A DNA stretch of 64,000 nt from Bacillota bacterium (GCA_023386265.1 JAEWKA010000004.1:186001-250000), one strand, 5' to 3'. Positions 1-9,104 are shown, numbered from the stretch's first letter. A program made the numbers and translations. The notes: generated from the letters alone by a model not told the origin.

Positions 1-513
1 GAGTTTTCCGGAGGACAGCAACAGCGAGTCGGTATAGCCCGCGCGCTCGCCGTTAAGCCCGAATTCATCGTCTGTGACGAACCGATTTCCGCGCTAGACG
101 TTTCCATTCAGTCGCAGATTGTCAATATGTTGGAGGATATGCAGAACAATCTTGGGCTCACATACCTTTTCATTGCGCACGATCTGTCCGTAGTCCGCCA
201 CATCTCCAACCGAATCGGAGTCATGTATCTCGGGTCGCTTGTCGAGCTTGGCGAGAGCTATGAGCTCAACAAACATCCTCTTCACCCCTATACGAAGACG
301 CTTCTTTCCGCGGTACCGGTACCCGATCCGGAAAAGTCCCGTGCAAGAAAGCGTATAGTTCTTGAAGGCGATATCCCTAGTCCTATGAATCCGCCGACAG
401 GCTGCCGCTTCCATACACGCTGTCCCTATGCTACGCAGAAGTGCAAGGAAGAAATTCCGGAATTCAAAGAATACGACAAAGACCATTGGGCCGCCTGCCA
501 CTTACTAGGATAG
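1..513 (+). CDS. Oligopeptide/dipeptide ABC transporter ATP-binding protein, C-terminal part
   Basis: The 5' end lies outside the window; the frame is open from base 1 to the TAG at 511-513 (170 codons). It starts inside the ABC signature (FSGGQQQR) and continues through Walker B (FIVCDEP), the D-loop (SALD) and the switch histidine (IAHDLSVV). The C-terminal segment has the oligopeptide-transporter extension with PTGCRFHTRCPYA and two further cysteines, typical of OppF/DppF-type ATPases. It would power uptake of di- or oligopeptides with permeases and a binding protein encoded upstream. The N-terminal Walker A half cannot be seen. Substrate (Opp versus Dpp) cannot be decided. Confidence 0.9.
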   Translation, partial: EFSGGQQQRVGIARALAVKPEFIVCDEPISALDVSIQSQIVNMLEDMQNNLGLTYLFIAHDLSVVRHISNRIGVMYLGSLVELGESYELNKHPLHPYTKTLLSAVPVPDPEKSRARKRIVLEGDIPSPMNPPTGCRFHTRCPYATQKCKEEIPEFKEYDKDHWAACHLLG

Positions 514-520
514 AAAATCA

Positions 521-555
521 AAGCGCTTTCCTGCTTACGGGAAAGCGCTTTTTTT
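521..555 (+). terminator. Rho-independent terminator after the peptide transporter operon
   Basis: An 11-base-pair stem (521-531 with 540-550, AAGCGCTTTCC/GGAAAGCGCTT) with an 8-base loop is followed by a run of T. It starts 7 bases after the stop codon. Confidence 0.9.
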
Positions 556-649
556 ATTCAACACTGCATACTGTGCTTTTTCGTGCCATAGTTGTAAAGT
601 GTCCTCAAAATATATTACGTAAAAAATCGAAATGTTCATAACTTCTCTA

Positions 650-678
650 TTGACACGTCATTGTTCTCATGGTAACAT
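650..678 (+). promoter_or_regulatory. Sigma-A promoter of the pyr operon
   Basis: TTGACA at 650-655, 17-base spacer, TAACAT at 673-678. Predicted transcription start is near 685, leaving a leader of only about 28 bases before the GTG of pyrC at 713. That is too short to hold a PyrR-type attenuator, so pyr control here must differ from the Bacillus paradigm. The interval 556-649 shows nothing else. Confidence 0.7.
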
Positions 679-712
679 ATCGTGAAATAAAGCAAGGCAG
701 GGGGGCTGTCAA

Positions 713-2002
713 GTGAAATCGCTTATCCGAAACGCTGAAGTATTTTTTGACGGAATATTTGTCAGGAAAGATGTTTTGATCGCAGACGGCATCATCGCTG
801 ACATTAAATCCGATATTCCTCCCGTTTCCGGCGCTCTTGTTTTTAATATGAATAACTGTTTCGTTTTTCCCGGTCTCATCGATGTTCATGTGCATCTGAG
901 AGAGCCGGGCTTTTTTTATAAAGAAACCATAAAAAGCGGCAGTTTGGCTGCGGCTCACGGCGGCTTTACGACAGTATGCGCGATGCCAAATCTAAACCCA
1001 GTGCCGGATAGCCTTGAGAATCTGAACGCCGAGCTTGAAATCATAAAAAGAGACGCCGTCATACATGTCCTGCCCTATGGAAGTATAACAGTCGGTGAGA
1101 AACAGCAGAAGCTTGCCGATATGGAGGCTTTAGCATCGCATATTGTAGCGTTTTCGGACGACGGGGTCGGAGTTGAGCGCGCAGATATGATGGAAGAAGC
1201 CATGAATAGGGCAAAAATACTGGGAAAAATGATTGTTGCCCACTGCGAGATTAAAGAGCTTTTAAATGGCGGTTGTGTTCACGACGGAGTATATGCGAGA
1301 GAACACGGGCTAAAGGGCAATCCTTCTGAAAGCGAATGGCGCGAGGTCGAGAGAGATTTGGAGCTTGTTCGTAAAACAGGCTGCAGTTTTCATGTCTGTC
1401 ATGTCTCTACAAAAGGAAGTGTTGAGCTGATACGCAGGGCAAAGTCTGATGGCTTGCCCGTTACCTGCGAAACCGCGCCGCACTATCTTGTCCTTTGCGA
1501 CGAAGATTTGCAGGACAATGGACGCTTTAGAATGAATCCGCCTCTACGGAGCCGCGAGGACAGGCGAGCACTTATCGATGGAATTATTGACGGAACTATA
1601 GATATGATTGCGACTGACCATGCTCCGCACTCGGCGGAGGAAAAGTCTGGCGGTCTGGTTAACAGTCTGAATGGTATTGTAGGTCTGGAAACAGCGTTCC
1701 CAATACTCTACACCAAGCTCGTAAAGACAGGTGTTATAACACTAGAAAAGCTAATTGAACTCATGCAGGTGAATCCGGCAAGACGTTTTGATATAGGAAA
1801 CAGCTTAAAAATCGGCAGTCCCGCGGACATAACGGTTTTTAATTTGAGCGAGGAGTATGCGGTGAACCCAAAGGACTTCCTCTCAAAAGGCCGTTCGACG
1901 CCTTTCGAGGGTGAAAAGGTTTTTGGGAAATGCCTGCTTACAATGGTCGGCGGTGTGCCTGTATGGGAAGAAGTCGGCGTAATCCGAAAGATCGAGGATT
2001 GA
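713..2002 (+). CDS. pyrC: Dihydroorotase
   Basis: Cyclises N-carbamoyl-aspartate to dihydroorotate, third step of UMP synthesis, in the cytoplasm. The 429-residue length and the zinc motif DVHVHLREPG (about residues 57-66) mark the class I (long) dihydroorotase; the later metal histidine is in HCEIKEL, HVCHVSTKG carries two more and the catalytic aspartate sits in ATDHAPHS (about 300-307). The start is GTG at 713 with a GGCAGGGGGG stretch just upstream. First gene of a compact seven-gene operon; pyrK follows 1 base after its stop. Confidence 0.96.
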   Translation: MKSLIRNAEVFFDGIFVRKDVLIADGIIADIKSDIPPVSGALVFNMNNCFVFPGLIDVHVHLREPGFFYKETIKSGSLAAAHGGFTTVCAMPNLNPVPDSLENLNAELEIIKRDAVIHVLPYGSITVGEKQQKLADMEALASHIVAFSDDGVGVERADMMEEAMNRAKILGKMIVAHCEIKELLNGGCVHDGVYAREHGLKGNPSESEWREVERDLELVRKTGCSFHVCHVSTKGSVELIRRAKSDGLPVTCETAPHYLVLCDEDLQDNGRFRMNPPLRSREDRRALIDGIIDGTIDMIATDHAPHSAEEKSGGLVNSLNGIVGLETAFPILYTKLVKTGVITLEKLIELMQVNPARRFDIGNSLKIGSPADITVFNLSEEYAVNPKDFLSKGRSTPFEGEKVFGKCLLTMVGGVPVWEEVGVIRKIED

Positions 2003-2003
2003 T

Positions 2004-2738
2004 ATGAAGAAAGAGATTTTTACAATAGAGAGCAACGAGAAGCTGACGGATAGTGTTTTTGTAATGACGCTTTGCGGTGACACGAGCGCGATTAAAGCTC
2101 CGGGGCAGTTCGTGAACATCGAGCTTGAGGGGCTGTATCTACGCAGACCAATCTCCGTCTGCGACCTTGAGTGCGACAGGCTCACGCTTATATATAAAGC
2201 TGTCGGCAAGGGCACGGAGCAGATGAGCGCAATAAGAAAAGGCAAAACACTGGATGTTTTGACAGGGCTTAGCAACGGCTACGATACATCAAAAAGCGGA
2301 AAGACTCCCGTCCTCCTAGGCGGCGGCGTCGGGGTGCCGCCCCTGTATCTGCTCGCAAAAAAGCTAATAGGCGAGGGCAAGAACCCAAAGGTTATACTGG
2401 GCTTCAACACAGCTACAGAAGTCTTCTATGAGGATGAATTTCGTGCTCTCGGCATAGAAGTGTTCGTAACCACAGTTGACGGAAGCCTTGGTATTAAGGG
2501 CTTTGTAACCGATGCACTGAAGTCCTGCGGAGAATATACCTACACCTTTTCCTGCGGTCCTGAGCCGATGCTCAAAGCAGTCTACAACGAATCCCTGACG
2601 GATGGACAATTCAGCTTTGAAGAGCGCATGGGCTGCGGTTTTGGCGCCTGTATGGGCTGCTCCTGCAAAACAAAATATGGGTATAAGCGCATCTGCAAGG
2701 ATGGACCTGTGCTGGAAAAGGGGGAGATTGTATGGTGA
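2004..2738 (+). CDS. pyrK: Dihydroorotate dehydrogenase electron transfer subunit
   Basis: Carries FAD and a [2Fe-2S] cluster and passes electrons from dihydroorotate oxidation (PyrD) to NAD+. Visible are the FAD motif LYLRRPISV, the nucleotide-binding glycine-rich LLGGGVGVPPLYLL (about 102-115) and the C-terminal cluster-binding cysteines in GCGFGACMGCSC plus a fourth Cys in KRICKDGP. 244 residues, normal for PyrK. It overlaps pyrD by 7 bases, suggesting translational coupling that fits the 1:1 heterotetramer PyrD2K2. Presence of PyrK defines the NAD-dependent class 1B enzyme, usual in anaerobic Firmicutes. Confidence 0.95.
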   Translation: MKKEIFTIESNEKLTDSVFVMTLCGDTSAIKAPGQFVNIELEGLYLRRPISVCDLECDRLTLIYKAVGKGTEQMSAIRKGKTLDVLTGLSNGYDTSKSGKTPVLLGGGVGVPPLYLLAKKLIGEGKNPKVILGFNTATEVFYEDEFRALGIEVFVTTVDGSLGIKGFVTDALKSCGEYTYTFSCGPEPMLKAVYNESLTDGQFSFEERMGCGFGACMGCSCKTKYGYKRICKDGPVLEKGEIVW

Positions 2739-3643
2739 ATACAGAAGTCGTTTTGAGCGGCATTACGCTTACGAACCCCGTTATTCCGGCAAGCGGTACT
2801 TTCGGATTTGGCGTGGAATTTGCAGAGCTTTATGATATCAATATTCTCGGTAGTCTTTCCTTTAAGGGTACGACAGTTGACGAGCGTTTCGGCAATCCGA
2901 CTCCGCGCATAGCGGAGTGCAGTGGCGGCATGATAAATTCCGTTGGACTGCAAAATCCCGGTCTGAAAGCGGTCTGCGAACATGAAATCCCAAAGCTTGC
3001 CGAAATTTACAAAAAACCCGTAATCGCGAACATAAGCGGCTTTTCGATTGAGGAATACGTCCAGTGCGCGAGGGTGATGGACAGGCAGGAAAGCGTCGGA
3101 ATAATCGAAGTCAACGTGAGCTGTCCAAATGTCCACGGCGGGGGAATGAGCTTCGGCGTTGACCCTAAAGCGGCGGCAGAAGTGACGAAAGCCGTAAAGG
3201 CAGTTACAAAAAAGCCCGTCTATACAAAGCTGAGCCCGAATGTGACTGACATAGTTTCAATTGCACTTGCCTGTGAGGACGCAGGTGCGGACGGACTGAG
3301 CCTAATCAACACGATATACGCAATGCGAATCGACCTTAAAACGAAAAAACCGGTGTTGGCAAACAAAATGGGCGGCTTATCCGGCCCAGCGGTATTTCCG
3401 GTCGCACTCCGCATGGTTTATCAGGTGTTCGATGCGGTAAAAATACCTATTATCGGCATGGGTGGTGTCTCCTCTGCGGAGGATATAATCGAAATGATGC
3501 TCGCCGGCGCGAGCGCCGTTCAGGTGGGCGCTGCAAATCTTAAGAATCCCTTTGCATGCAAAGAGATAATCGAAGATTTACCGCGGGTAATGGAAAAATA
3601 CAAAATAAGCAGTTTGAGCGAAATTATCGGAGGTGCACACTGA
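2732..3643 (+). CDS. pyrD: Dihydroorotate dehydrogenase (NAD+), catalytic subunit
   Basis: Oxidises dihydroorotate to orotate on FMN. Diagnostic features: early PVIPASGTFGFG, the active-site cysteine in VNVSCPNVHGGG (class 1B uses Cys as base), and the C-terminal phosphate-binding IIGMGGVSSAEDIIEMMLAG and AVQVGAANL. 303 residues, as usual for the family. Starts inside the end of pyrK and its TGA overlaps the ATG of pyrF by one base (TGATG), so the three genes are tightly coupled. Confidence 0.96.
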   Translation: MVNTEVVLSGITLTNPVIPASGTFGFGVEFAELYDINILGSLSFKGTTVDERFGNPTPRIAECSGGMINSVGLQNPGLKAVCEHEIPKLAEIYKKPVIANISGFSIEEYVQCARVMDRQESVGIIEVNVSCPNVHGGGMSFGVDPKAAAEVTKAVKAVTKKPVYTKLSPNVTDIVSIALACEDAGADGLSLINTIYAMRIDLKTKKPVLANKMGGLSGPAVFPVALRMVYQVFDAVKIPIIGMGGVSSAEDIIEMMLAGASAVQVGAANLKNPFACKEIIEDLPRVMEKYKISSLSEIIGGAH

Positions 3644-4341
3644 TGGCTAAAGACGTAATAATAGCCTGCGATTTCTCAGGCAGGGAAGAGGTTCTGAGCT
3701 TTTTGGACAAGTTCGAAGGCAAAAAACCCTTTGTGAAAATCGGCATGGAGCTTTTTTATGCCGAGGGACCGCAAATCGTTCGTGATATCAAGGCTCGCGG
3801 TCACAAGATATTTCTCGATTTGAAGCTCCATGACATTCCGAATACCGTTAAAAAGTCGATGTCGGTTCTAAGCTCGCTCGACGTTGATATGTGCAACGTC
3901 CACGCGGCCGGTACCTCCGCAATGATGCAGGCAGCATTGGAGGGGCTCACGCGTCCGGACGGGATACGCCCGCTTCTGATTGCCGTAACACAGCTTACCT
4001 CGACCAGCGAAGTGCGCATGCAAAGTGAACTTCTGATAGGCAAGAGTCTTGCGGAAACGGTTCTGCACTATGCCGAGAACACAAAACTTTCCGGACTTGA
4101 CGGAATAGTCTGTTCTCCGCTTGAAGGAGAAAAAGTGAAGGAGCGTTGCGGCGAGGATTTCCTCACAATTACGCCTGGAGTGCGATTTGCGGACGCGAAA
4201 GCTGACGATCAGGTACGGATAACAACGCCCGCTAGAGCCCGCGAGCTGGGCAGCGACTATATAGTTGTCGGCAGACCGATAACTGCGGCGAGCAACCCTG
4301 TTGAAGCTTATGAGCGCTGCGTTAAGGAGTTTTTGGGTTAG
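3643..4341 (+). CDS. pyrF: Orotidine-5'-phosphate decarboxylase
   Basis: Last step of UMP synthesis. The protein from ATG 3643 has 232 residues, begins MAKDVIIACDF and holds the catalytic tetrad region FLDLKLHDIPNT (D-K-D pattern), then ITPGVRFADA and the phosphate-binding DYIVVGRPITAA. The reading frame is open further upstream to 3556, but homologues begin at this ATG, which follows GGAGGTG at 3630-3636 and overlaps the pyrD stop. This is the short bacterial group-1 type of the enzyme. A 54-base gap separates it from pyrE. Confidence 0.96.
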   Translation: MAKDVIIACDFSGREEVLSFLDKFEGKKPFVKIGMELFYAEGPQIVRDIKARGHKIFLDLKLHDIPNTVKKSMSVLSSLDVDMCNVHAAGTSAMMQAALEGLTRPDGIRPLLIAVTQLTSTSEVRMQSELLIGKSLAETVLHYAENTKLSGLDGIVCSPLEGEKVKERCGEDFLTITPGVRFADAKADDQVRITTPARARELGSDYIVVGRPITAASNPVEAYERCVKEFLG

Positions 4342-4395
4342 CAAATCGGCCATAAGCGTCTTGCTTAAGGCTTCAGATAAGAAAGGAAATATCTT

Positions 4396-5037
4396 ATGGA
4401 AGAAAAAATCGCCAGAGCACTCCTATCAATTGGCGCCGTTGTCGTCCGTCCGGACGAGCCTTTTACCTGGGCAAGCGGCATAAAAAGCCCCATCTACTGC
4501 GACAACCGCCTGACACTGACCTCTCCGGAGGTGAGAAGCGAGATTGAAAATGGACTCGCAAATCTCGTGCGCGCAAAATTTCCCGAGTGCGAAGTCTTGA
4601 TGGGCACAAGTACGGCTGGCATCGCTCACGCCGCAATCGTGGGGCACATCATGGGTCTGCCGATGGGCTATGTGCGCTCAGGAGCAAAAGATCACGGCAA
4701 AAAAAATCAGATTGAGGGCAAGCTTGAAGCTGGTGAAAAAGTAGTAGTAGTCGAGGACCTCATCTCTACCGGAGGCAGCGTTCTGGAGGTTGTGGACGTC
4801 CTGCGTGAGGCCGGAGCCGAGGTGCTTGGAATCGTCAGCATATTCACCTACGGCATGAAGAAAGGCCTTGTGCGGCTTGAGGAAGAGCACGTTATTAACC
4901 ACAGCCTGACGAACCTTGATGTACTGACCAAGGTCGCTGCAATAGATGGAATCATACCCGAACAGGACATAGAGCGGATACTGAAGTTTCGCGATAATCC
5001 TTCGGATGAAAGCTGGATAGGGGAGGGCATTAAATGA
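4396..5037 (+). CDS. pyrE: Orotate phosphoribosyltransferase
   Basis: Converts orotate and PRPP to OMP. The PRPP-binding motif VVVVEDLISTGGS lies at about residues 115-127; an upstream segment TWASGIKSPIYCDNR is the typical N-terminal OPRT signature. 213 residues, full length. AAGAAAGGAAAT precedes the ATG. Its last codons overlap pyrB by 4 bases (ATGA). With pyrF before it, it supplies the two last steps of the pathway. Confidence 0.95.
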   Translation: MEEKIARALLSIGAVVVRPDEPFTWASGIKSPIYCDNRLTLTSPEVRSEIENGLANLVRAKFPECEVLMGTSTAGIAHAAIVGHIMGLPMGYVRSGAKDHGKKNQIEGKLEAGEKVVVVEDLISTGGSVLEVVDVLREAGAEVLGIVSIFTYGMKKGLVRLEEEHVINHSLTNLDVLTKVAAIDGIIPEQDIERILKFRDNPSDESWIGEGIK

Positions 5038-5945
5038 AAGACCTGATTAGCATTACAGACCTTTCAATCGAAGAGCTGCAGGAGCTAATCGATAAGGCGG
5101 AGGACATTATTCAGAACCCCGACAATTACTGGGATAAGTGCAAAAGAAAAAAACTTGCAACACTGTTTTTTGAGCCTTCTACACGCACGCGCCTTAGCTT
5201 TGAGGCGGCAATGCTCGAGCTGGGAGGAAACGTAATTGGCTTCTCGGAAGCGAGCAGCTCGTCAGCGTCAAAGGGTGAGAGCGTTGCCGACACAGCGCAG
5301 ACAATAAGCTGCTATGCCGATATTATAGCAATGCGCCATCCCAAGGAGGGCGCGCCGCTTGTTGCTGCTAAAGCGGCAAGCATACCCGTTATAAACGCTG
5401 GCGACGGTGGACACAACCATCCTACACAGACACTCACAGACATGCTCACGATTTACCTAGAAAAGGGCAGACTTAGTAACCTAAAAATTGGCTTCTGCGG
5501 TGACCTTAAATTCGGCAGAACAGTACATTCGCTCATATCCGCCATGTCGCGGTATGAGGGTAACAGCTTCGTCCTCATATCCCCCGAAGAACTGCGTGTA
5601 CCGGGATATATTAAGAAGGACGTGCTTGAAGCAAACGGTCTGCCATATAAGGAAACAGAAAATTGGGATGATATGCCCGAGCTCGATATACTTTACATGA
5701 CCCGCGTTCAGCGTGAAAGGTTCTTCAATGAAGCCGATTACCTGCGTTTGCGAGATGTGTTCATACTTACCATGGATAAGCTTACAAATGCAAAAGAGGA
5801 TCTTTGCATCATGCATCCGCTGCCAAGAGTTAACGAAATCGAGCGCGCCGTGGACAGTGACAAACGCGCCTGCTATTTCAAACAGGTGCTTAACGGAAAG
5901 TATATACGCATGGCTTTGATACTCAAGCTGCTCGGCATAGAGTAA
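5034..5945 (+). CDS. pyrB: Aspartate carbamoyltransferase, catalytic chain
   Basis: Condenses carbamoyl phosphate and aspartate, the committed step. The carbamoyl-phosphate signature FFEPSTRTRLSFE is at about 42-54, the catalytic HPLPRVNEI near 260, and the aspartate-loop region around MRHPKEGAP. 303 residues, as expected for the catalytic chain. ATGA overlap with pyrE and immediate downstream pyrI indicate the allosteric PyrB6I6 holoenzyme rather than the unregulated Bacillus-type trimer. Confidence 0.96.
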   Translation: MKDLISITDLSIEELQELIDKAEDIIQNPDNYWDKCKRKKLATLFFEPSTRTRLSFEAAMLELGGNVIGFSEASSSSASKGESVADTAQTISCYADIIAMRHPKEGAPLVAAKAASIPVINAGDGGHNHPTQTLTDMLTIYLEKGRLSNLKIGFCGDLKFGRTVHSLISAMSRYEGNSFVLISPEELRVPGYIKKDVLEANGLPYKETENWDDMPELDILYMTRVQRERFFNEADYLRLRDVFILTMDKLTNAKEDLCIMHPLPRVNEIERAVDSDKRACYFKQVLNGKYIRMALILKLLGIE

Positions 5946-5964
5946 GCGGAAGAGGGAGAGTAAT

Positions 5965-6390
5965 ATGACAATAGATTCAATTATAAACGGCATTGTTATA
6001 GACCATATATCGGCCGGGAAAAGCATGGAAATATACAGGGTGCTGGAGCTTTCAAAGCTTGATTGTCAAATCGCGATTATTAAAAACGCTACAAGCAAAA
6101 AGGCGGGACATAAGGACATAATCAAAATTGATTCGCTTTTCGATATCAATCTCGACGTGCTCGGTTACATCGACCCCGGTATCACCGTCAACTTTGTAAG
6201 AGACGGTAAACTCGTTGAAAAACGCCACCTTTCACTGCCGGATACTGTGACGGATGTTATAAAGTGCAAAAACCCACGCTGCATAACCTCAGTGGAGCAG
6301 GAGCTGCCGCACGTATTTCACCTCATTGACAGGGAAAAGGGCATTTACCGCTGTATCTATTGCGAGCATAAGCCTAAAGCTGAGGCATAA
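5965..6390 (+). CDS. pyrI: Aspartate carbamoyltransferase, regulatory chain
   Basis: Binds nucleotide effectors and bridges catalytic trimers through a zinc domain. 141 residues. The N-terminal allosteric domain is followed by four zinc-binding cysteines in a C-x4-C-x(about 22)-C-x2-C arrangement (CKNPRC, then RCIYCEHK) at the C terminus. Preceded by GGAAGAGGGAGAG. Last gene of the pyr operon. Its presence suggests end-product control acts at the enzyme, which matters because no PyrR attenuator is visible upstream. Confidence 0.95.
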   Translation: MTIDSIINGIVIDHISAGKSMEIYRVLELSKLDCQIAIIKNATSKKAGHKDIIKIDSLFDINLDVLGYIDPGITVNFVRDGKLVEKRHLSLPDTVTDVIKCKNPRCITSVEQELPHVFHLIDREKGIYRCIYCEHKPKAEA

Positions 6391-6394
6391 AAAA

Positions 6395-6430
6395 CAAATC
6401 CCCGAAACGCCAAGACGTTTTGGGGATTTG
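6395..6430. terminator. Bidirectional terminator between pyrI and the amylase gene
   Basis: Inverted repeat CAAATCCCCGAAACG / CGTTTTGGGGATTTG around a short loop, with A-rich and T-rich flanks. It lies between two convergent genes and can serve both. Confidence 0.8.
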
Positions 6431-6433
6431 CTA

Positions 6434-8290
6434 TTAATGGCACCATTCAGATGTTTCAATCAGCACACAGCCTTCGCGATGAAGAAGGAGACTGCGGTTA
6501 TTCTCGTCACAGTTGAATTTTATTAAGACTCTATCGGCGCTGCTAAGTTCGAACGACACATCGCCTTGACCCATATTTACTGCAACAACCGCCTTAATAG
6601 CGCTTTTATAACGGGTAAAGATAAAAATGCCGTCCTCCGCGCGAAGCGTCCGAAAATCGCCGCCTGCAAAGGCAGAACAATCTTTTCGTACCGACAGTAG
6701 ATTTCTGTACCAGTCAATCAGTTCCGTGTCCTCGCTGCCCCAGGGATAGCACCTGCGATTAAACGGATCCTCGTAGCCTTCAAGACCGGCCTCGTCGCCA
6801 TAGTAAATACAGGGCACACCGGGCAAAGTAAATTGCAGAACAGTCGCAAGGCGAAGCAGCGACTTTGCGTCTGTCCGCTCGTCTTCCGAAAGAACGGCCG
6901 CTGCTCGCTCGTCGCGCGTTGAGTAATTCTTGCCTGAGAGCACCGACAAAATCCTTTCGGTGTCGTGAGTGCCGAGAATATTCATAAGGCAGTCAAGCGC
7001 CGGTTTTGGGTAGTTTTCGCAAATGGATTCGACTGTTTCACGAAGTATCTCGGCTTTGGCGGTTCGCATAAAAGCAATAATCGCGTCCTTAAAGGGATAA
7101 TCCATCACGCTGTCAAGCTCATTGCCCTCGAAATAATGACGTCGAAAACCATAAGCGACCTTATTTGATGCGTCCTCCCAAACCTCACCAATAATGAGTG
7201 CGTCGGGATTTGCGGCTTTTACGGTTTTTCGAAGCTCGTGCAGAAAGCCCTCCGACAACTCGTCTGCGACGTCCAACCTCCAGCCGGAAGCACCGAGAGC
7301 CATCCATTTTTGAAGTGCGCCGCTTTCGCCTGTAATGAAGCTCCTGAAGCTCAAGCACTCTTTTTTTACCTGCGGAAGAGTCTTCACGCCCCACCAAGCG
7401 TCGTATTTATCGGGCCATTCGGTAAAATTGTACCACTCGTAATATGGTGACGCCTTGTCGCGATAGGCTCCGCTCTCTCCGAAATTCCCGTTGCGGTTAA
7501 AATAAACGGAGTCGGAGCCGGTGTGATTAAACACTCCGTCGCAGATTACGCGGATGCCCAGTTCTCCCGCTTCGGTGCAAAGCCTCCGAAATATTTCCTC
7601 GTCACCGAAGGACGGATCAATTTTCAAATAATCCGCTGTGTCGTATTTGTGGTTTGATGCTGCTTCAAAAATTGGACTGAGATAGATGCAGGTAATGCCG
7701 AGCTCGTGCAAATAAGGGAGTTTTTCTATAATACCGTCCAGATTTCCGCCAAAAAAATCGTTGTTTTTGATTTCGCCATTCTCGTCCGGCTTATAATAAG
7801 GGATGCCGCCCCAGTCGTTTCGTTGATTCGTCCCGCTTTTTGTAGCTCGGTCACCGGTTTTTTTAAAGCGGTCGACAAAAATATGATAAAATGCCCCTCC
7901 CATTATCCATTCGGGTGTGGTATAATCGGGTAAATAAACTGTTTGCTGCCAAGAACGAGGCTCTCCACTAGTGAAGCCGGCGCCGTTTACCTTTTTCTCA
8001 ATTACGCGCTCTGCGCCGTCTATAATAGCTATAAAGTGATACCAGAAAAGACCCTTGCTCTCAAAGGCAAAGCTGCCTTCAAAGCGCGAATAGCCGCGTT
8101 CTGTCCAGACCGGCGCAAGTACAAATGCGCTGACTTGACCGTCAGCATCATTAATTAAAACAAGCTTCATAGCGGTGACATTTAGCGCTTCTAATGTACG
8201 CAGACCAAATCTGACGGTCGTTCCGGCGGTCACCGCGCCAAAGGGGAGCTTATCAAGCTCGCTTCGTGAATCAAATAGGATTTCTTCCAT
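6434..8290 (-). CDS. GH13 alpha-amylase family glycoside hydrolase (neopullulanase/cyclomaltodextrinase-like)
   Basis: A 618-residue alpha-glucan hydrolase. An N-terminal beta-sandwich of about 130 residues precedes the catalytic barrel, as in neopullulanases and glycosidases that act on short or cyclic maltodextrins. The four conserved GH13 regions are visible: DGVFNHTG, GWRLDVADE (nucleophile Asp), IIGEVWED (acid/base Glu) and LGTHDTER (third acid). There is no signal peptide, so it should act in the cytoplasm on imported oligosaccharides. ATG follows CGGAGGAACCT. No sugar transporter is adjacent. Exact linkage specificity cannot be told. Confidence 0.9.
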   Translation of the reverse strand: MEEILFDSRSELDKLPFGAVTAGTTVRFGLRTLEALNVTAMKLVLINDADGQVSAFVLAPVWTERGYSRFEGSFAFESKGLFWYHFIAIIDGAERVIEKKVNGAGFTSGEPRSWQQTVYLPDYTTPEWIMGGAFYHIFVDRFKKTGDRATKSGTNQRNDWGGIPYYKPDENGEIKNNDFFGGNLDGIIEKLPYLHELGITCIYLSPIFEAASNHKYDTADYLKIDPSFGDEEIFRRLCTEAGELGIRVICDGVFNHTGSDSVYFNRNGNFGESGAYRDKASPYYEWYNFTEWPDKYDAWWGVKTLPQVKKECLSFRSFITGESGALQKWMALGASGWRLDVADELSEGFLHELRKTVKAANPDALIIGEVWEDASNKVAYGFRRHYFEGNELDSVMDYPFKDAIIAFMRTAKAEILRETVESICENYPKPALDCLMNILGTHDTERILSVLSGKNYSTRDERAAAVLSEDERTDAKSLLRLATVLQFTLPGVPCIYYGDEAGLEGYEDPFNRRCYPWGSEDTELIDWYRNLLSVRKDCSAFAGGDFRTLRAEDGIFIFTRYKSAIKAVVAVNMGQGDVSFELSSADRVLIKFNCDENNRSLLLHREGCVLIETSEWCH

Positions 8291-8399
8291 AGGTTCCTCC
8301 GAATCATCGGGATTAGAATAATTGTTTTAATTATATACGAAAAGCAACGATATAGCAAGAATACGCCAAATACAACAAAATCGAACGGGAGTGATTGTT

Positions 8400-9080
8400 A
8401 TGACAAAAGAAGAGATACTCAGAATGTGCGACCATACGGTGCTCCGCACTGACGCACCCTTCAACGAAATTGCGGAAAACTGTCGCCTTGCAATGAAATA
8501 TAACTGCGCGTCGATGTGCCTTGCTCCAGCGCATGTCTATGAAGCAAAAAAGCTCTGCGGAGACAAGCTGAAGATATGCACTGTCATTGGCTTTCCGAAC
8601 GGATATAACGACACAGCGACAAAGGTATTTGAGGCAAAGCATATGATTGAAGAGGGCGCGGACGAAATCGACGCCGTTATAAACATCGGCTGGGCAGTCA
8701 GCGGAATGTACGCCGCGATTGAAGACGAGCTTATTCAGTTACGCAAGGCGACAGAAGGCTCAATTCTAAAAATCATAGTCGAGACCAGCAAGCTGTCCGA
8801 ATCGGTACTGCGCGAGATCTGCAAGGTTGTGTCGCGCTCCGGCGCGGATTTTATAAAGACCTCGACCGGCTTTGCCGAAAGAGGCGCGATAGTCCGCGAT
8901 GTCGAAATAATGCGTGAAGAATGTGCTGCGGAAACGAAAATTAAAGCGGCAGGTGGTATTTCCAGTTTTGAGGACGCGGAAAAAATGATCGCCGCGGGCG
9001 CTGACAGGCTTGGAACCAGCAGACTCGTAAAGCTGATGCTCGATGACACAAAAGATTCTAAAAACAGCTTGACATATTAA
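8400..9080 (+). CDS. deoC: Deoxyribose-phosphate aldolase
   Basis: Cleaves 2-deoxyribose-5-phosphate to acetaldehyde and glyceraldehyde-3-phosphate in deoxynucleoside salvage. The Schiff-base lysine is in FIKTSTGFAERGA and the second lysine in IKAAGGISSFEDAE. I take ATG 8400 (226 residues) rather than GTG 8391 because GGGAGTG at 8387-8393 is then a normal ribosome site. Divergent from the amylase across 109 bases. The infC promoter begins inside its last codons. Confidence 0.94.
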   Translation: MTKEEILRMCDHTVLRTDAPFNEIAENCRLAMKYNCASMCLAPAHVYEAKKLCGDKLKICTVIGFPNGYNDTATKVFEAKHMIEEGADEIDAVINIGWAVSGMYAAIEDELIQLRKATEGSILKIIVETSKLSESVLREICKVVSRSGADFIKTSTGFAERGAIVRDVEIMREECAAETKIKAAGGISSFEDAEKMIAAGADRLGTSRLVKLMLDDTKDSKNSLTY

Positions 9081-9097
9081 GGTTATGCTGTTAAACT
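9069..9097 (+). promoter_or_regulatory. Putative sigma-A promoter of infC-rpmI-rplT
   Basis: TTGACA at 9069-9074, 17-base spacer, TAAACT at 9092-9097. The -35 box lies inside the 3' end of deoC. Start of transcription near 9104 gives a leader of about 175 bases before infC. Confidence 0.6.
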
Positions 9098-9104
9098 ACT
9101 ATAG

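Noticed and set aside
94..501. Long open frame on the minus strand opposite the peptide transporter ATPase
   Set aside because: It mirrors a well-conserved ABC ATPase on the plus strand and has no ribosome site or recognisable motif.
650..712. PyrR attenuator for the pyr operon
   Set aside because: No anti-antiterminator hairpin or terminator fits in the short interval after the promoter.
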